Under the pieces are notes generated by a model, which saw only the letters and a list, made by a program, of their open reading frames with translations, was not told the origin of the DNA and made no database searches. A stretch of 6,860 nt of DNA, from contig CAMLMA010000093.1 in NCBI GenBank assembly GCA_946481065.1, positions 1 to 6,860 on the forward strand, given 5' to 3'. The first letter of the stretch is position 1. Each line of letters opens with the position of its first letter. The DNA comes from an uncultured Nitrosomonadales bacterium (GTDB lineage Bacteria > Pseudomonadota > Gammaproteobacteria > Burkholderiales > Methylophilaceae). Positions 5,163-6,860 of the stretch are shown here, piece by piece. The translations under genes were made by a program, and so were the position numbers.

Positions 5163-6071
5163 ATGTATTCACTACGCGTGAAGGCCCTCGGCTTGCTGAT
5201 ACTCGCGTTGTTCACTGCGAATAACGCGCTGGCAGCCGGCGGCAGCAAACCGTCCGATAGCGACAATCAGCAAGGCCCGGCCGAGGTCGGGCCGGCCAAG
5301 GCAGCCAAGGAATCCACGGCTTTCGATGACTTCCTCGATGGCGAGACGCTCTTCGGCGGCAAGTTCAGCACCTGGCTTGAACTAGCCTCGGATTATGTGT
5401 TCCGCGGCGAATCAGAGACCAATGACGGCAAGATCCCGTCGATCAAGGCGGCGATCACCTGGTCGCATCCAAGCGGCGTCTATCTGGGCTACTACGGCGC
5501 CAACAACCTGTTCCCGGGCAACGACCCGGCTGGCAACAACCCGAACATCAACGCGTTGTGGGGGCCTTATGCTGGTTATGCCAAGAAGGATATCGCCGGC
5601 ACCGGCCTCAACTACAACGGCATGTTCTTCCAGTATGTGTATCCGGGCGACAACGATTCGAACTACCTCGAGATGTTCAACTATGTCGACAAGCAGTTCG
5701 GCGCGCTCAACCTCAAGTTCGAGTATTCGCCGACCATCACCGACTGGTTCGGCGTGAAGGGTTTGCAGTCGCATAACATCGCCATCCACCCGAGCATCGC
5801 CCTGCCGCATAAATTCACCCTGTCTGGCGGGATCGGCTATCAGTTCTTCAACAATAGCGGCCCACGCCTGGACGCCGACGGTAATGGCAAGGAAGAGCTG
5901 AACTGGGTGCATTGGAACATCGGCATCAGCCGCAAGGTGCTGGGTTACAACGTCGACTTGCGTTACCACGACACCAATATCGATGTCGGCCATCACGATT
6001 TCTACGGCTTCAAGTCCAACCACCAGATCGTCGACCAGCGTTATGTGTTCGCCATCTCCAAGAGTTTTTGA
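5163..6071 (+). CDS. TorF-family putative outer-membrane porin
   Basis: A 302-residue outer-membrane beta-barrel protein. The signal peptide (residues 1 to about 24, ending NALA) is followed by a low-complexity Gly/Ser/Pro/Ala/Lys linker (about 26-52) and then alternating aromatic strands. WLELASDYVFRGESET (71-86) is the hallmark entry strand of the TorF/Gcw_chp family (TIGR02001), and the protein ends in the typical beta-barrel C-terminal phenylalanine (YVFAISKSF). The ATG at 5163 is preferred to one at 5148, because the Shine-Dalgarno sequence AGGAGA (5151-5156) lies between them at the right distance for 5163. It is the last gene of the exported cassette and is followed by an intrinsic terminator. 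TorF-type proteins are presumed porins and their substrates are generally unproven. A DADGNGKEE segment near residue 240 resembles part of a calcium loop, but incompletely. Confidence 0.85.
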   Translation: MYSLRVKALGLLILALFTANNALAAGGSKPSDSDNQQGPAEVGPAKAAKESTAFDDFLDGETLFGGKFSTWLELASDYVFRGESETNDGKIPSIKAAITWSHPSGVYLGYYGANNLFPGNDPAGNNPNINALWGPYAGYAKKDIAGTGLNYNGMFFQYVYPGDNDSNYLEMFNYVDKQFGALNLKFEYSPTITDWFGVKGLQSHNIAIHPSIALPHKFTLSGGIGYQFFNNSGPRLDADGNGKEELNWVHWNIGISRKVLGYNVDLRYHDTNIDVGHHDFYGFKSNHQIVDQRYVFAISKSF

Positions 6072-6107
6072 TTAGGCGTCTCCAAAAGTAGTATGGCCTA
6101 ACCCCTT

Positions 6108-6134
6108 GCCGCGCCCAGAAGGCGCGGCTTTTTT
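6108..6134 (+). terminator. Intrinsic terminator of the exported-protein operon
   Basis: GCCGCGCC (6108-6115) and GGCGCGGC (6121-6128) form a perfect 8-bp GC-rich stem with a CAGAA loop, followed at once by six T residues (6129-6134). This is a canonical rho-independent terminator 36 nt after the porin stop codon and marks the end of the operon. Confidence 0.93.
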
Positions 6135-6137
6135 ATT

Positions 6138-6366
6138 CCTTTCGGTAGCGGATGACAGCGCGTACCTGGCCGACCTCCGTCTCGATGAACCGAGGTCTTG
6201 CCGTGAGCCATGCATGTGCGGAGTGGCGCCAACGCTTGTAGAATATGGTATCGAGACATCGTCTTGATGCATCGACCGCGGTGGCCATGGCAGCCGCGAT
6301 CGATAAGTGCCTGAACGGCAGGGTGCATCACGACTTGATGTGGTCTTGAATCGCTTAGAGGTGTAA
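6138..6366. other. Gene-free intergenic stretch with inverted repeats
   Basis: No convincing coding region or known RNA gene is seen here. GACCTC (6172-6177) and GAGGTC (6192-6197) form a 6-bp inverted repeat. An 11-bp repeat pairs 6271-6281 with 6294-6304 with one mismatch and encloses the palindrome GCCATGGC (6284-6291). Two CATC...GATG mini-dyads follow the same design around 6257-6269 and 6327-6341. GAGGTG before 6367 serves as the ribosome binding site of the next gene. No confident promoter was found. Confidence 0.5.
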
Positions 6367-6858
6367 ATGATCACGCTCACGCTGAGCCTGGACTCGTTGG
6401 CGGTATATCTGGTCGTGGCCGATATACTGGTGTTGCTCTCCTATGTGCTGTATGTCCTGCACAAGAAGCGGAAACTGGAGCGCGCCATCGCCAAGGTTTC
6501 TGAATTCGTCACGGATTACTTCATGAATAGCGGCATCAGCGTGAAGGTGACCTCTTACCAGAAGCCGGGCGAGCATCACTTCGTCACCATGATCGAATCG
6601 CAGCCGCTGAAGCGTTTCCGCTATTCCAGCGTGATCGAGCGCAACCTCGTCGACCATATCGAGAGCGCCATCGGCGTGCAGATCGACAAGATCTACTGGC
6701 GATTCCCCCTGCATATGCAGAATGACCAGATGCTGGCCGAAGCCCCTGATAACGCGTCGGATGCCTATCTCGAGGAGAGCAAGGAGGCCATGCGCATCAG
6801 CGATAACTACAAAGTCTCCGAGGCCAGTTGGGATGATTTCAGCGAGCAGTCGAAGTAG
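6367..6858 (+). CDS. Membrane-anchored protein of unknown function
   Basis: I do not recognise a family. The 163-residue product has one hydrophobic helix at about residues 10-31 (AVYLVVADILVLLSYVLYVL), then a basic HKKRK patch (32-36), which by the positive-inside rule puts the rest in the cytoplasm. The soluble part has a mixed, strand-like central region (about 57-115) and an acidic C-terminus (EAPDNASDAYLEESKEAM and DDFSEQSK). The start is supported by GAGGTG a few nt upstream. The gene is complete, ending with TAG at 6856-6858, and is separated from the porin operon by a terminator, so it is probably an independent unit. Confidence 0.8.
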   Translation: MITLTLSLDSLAVYLVVADILVLLSYVLYVLHKKRKLERAIAKVSEFVTDYFMNSGISVKVTSYQKPGEHHFVTMIESQPLKRFRYSSVIERNLVDHIESAIGVQIDKIYWRFPLHMQNDQMLAEAPDNASDAYLEESKEAMRISDNYKVSEASWDDFSEQSK

Positions 6859-6860
6859 GC

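Noticed and set aside
5275..5299. GC-rich inverted repeat (GGCCCG / CGGGCC) inside the porin gene
   Set aside because: It lies in the Gly/Pro/Ala linker codons and is explained by codon use. It has no terminator features.
5412..6023. Minus-strand open frame opposite the porin gene
   Set aside because: The porin has clear family features. The opposite frame has no recognisable domain or ribosome binding site.
1..6860. CRISPR arrays, tRNA or rRNA genes, insertion sequences and attachment sites
   Set aside because: No spaced direct repeats, cloverleaf, rRNA segments, transposase or flanking target duplications were seen in the window.

Overview
The window comes from a Gram-negative bacterium. 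An outer-membrane beta-barrel protein and Sec-type signal peptides show the envelope type. GC-rich genes with AT-rich intergenic gaps, a LysR regulator resembling HdfR, a CysJ-type flavoprotein and a TorF-family porin together suggest a beta- or gammaproteobacterium. The sequence does not fix the genus.

Left part (1-2047). The 5' part of a cysJ-like sulfite reductase flavoprotein gene runs leftwards off the window edge. It is transcribed divergently from a LysR-family regulator of the HdfR type, with a very AT-rich 105-bp gap between them. That gap holds a long dyad overlapping the regulator's start codon. A second AT-rich gap follows the regulator and shares an 11-bp element with the first. 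It leads to a small three-helix membrane protein of unknown function.

Centre (2072-6137). This is the most interesting part. A GAF-LuxR regulator on the minus strand stands divergent from a compact plus-strand operon of three exported proteins. These are a small EutQ-like cupin with a signal peptide, a 507-residue exported protein I cannot assign to any family, and a TorF-like outer-membrane porin. Gaps between the three genes are about 46 nt, each has a good ribosome binding site, and a strong intrinsic terminator closes the operon. The pattern suggests a sensor-controlled periplasm/outer-membrane module. The leader of the cupin gene can fold so that its 5' arm pairs with the cupin ribosome binding site and start codon. 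A perfect 9-bp hairpin overlaps the cupin stop codon.

Right part (6138-6860). A 229-bp gap with several imperfect inverted repeats but no recognisable gene precedes a 163-residue protein of unknown function with one N-terminal membrane anchor.

The best candidate for an undescribed system is the GAF-LuxR / exported cupin / orphan exported protein / TorF porin cassette with its structured leader. Its substrate or signal cannot be read from the sequence.
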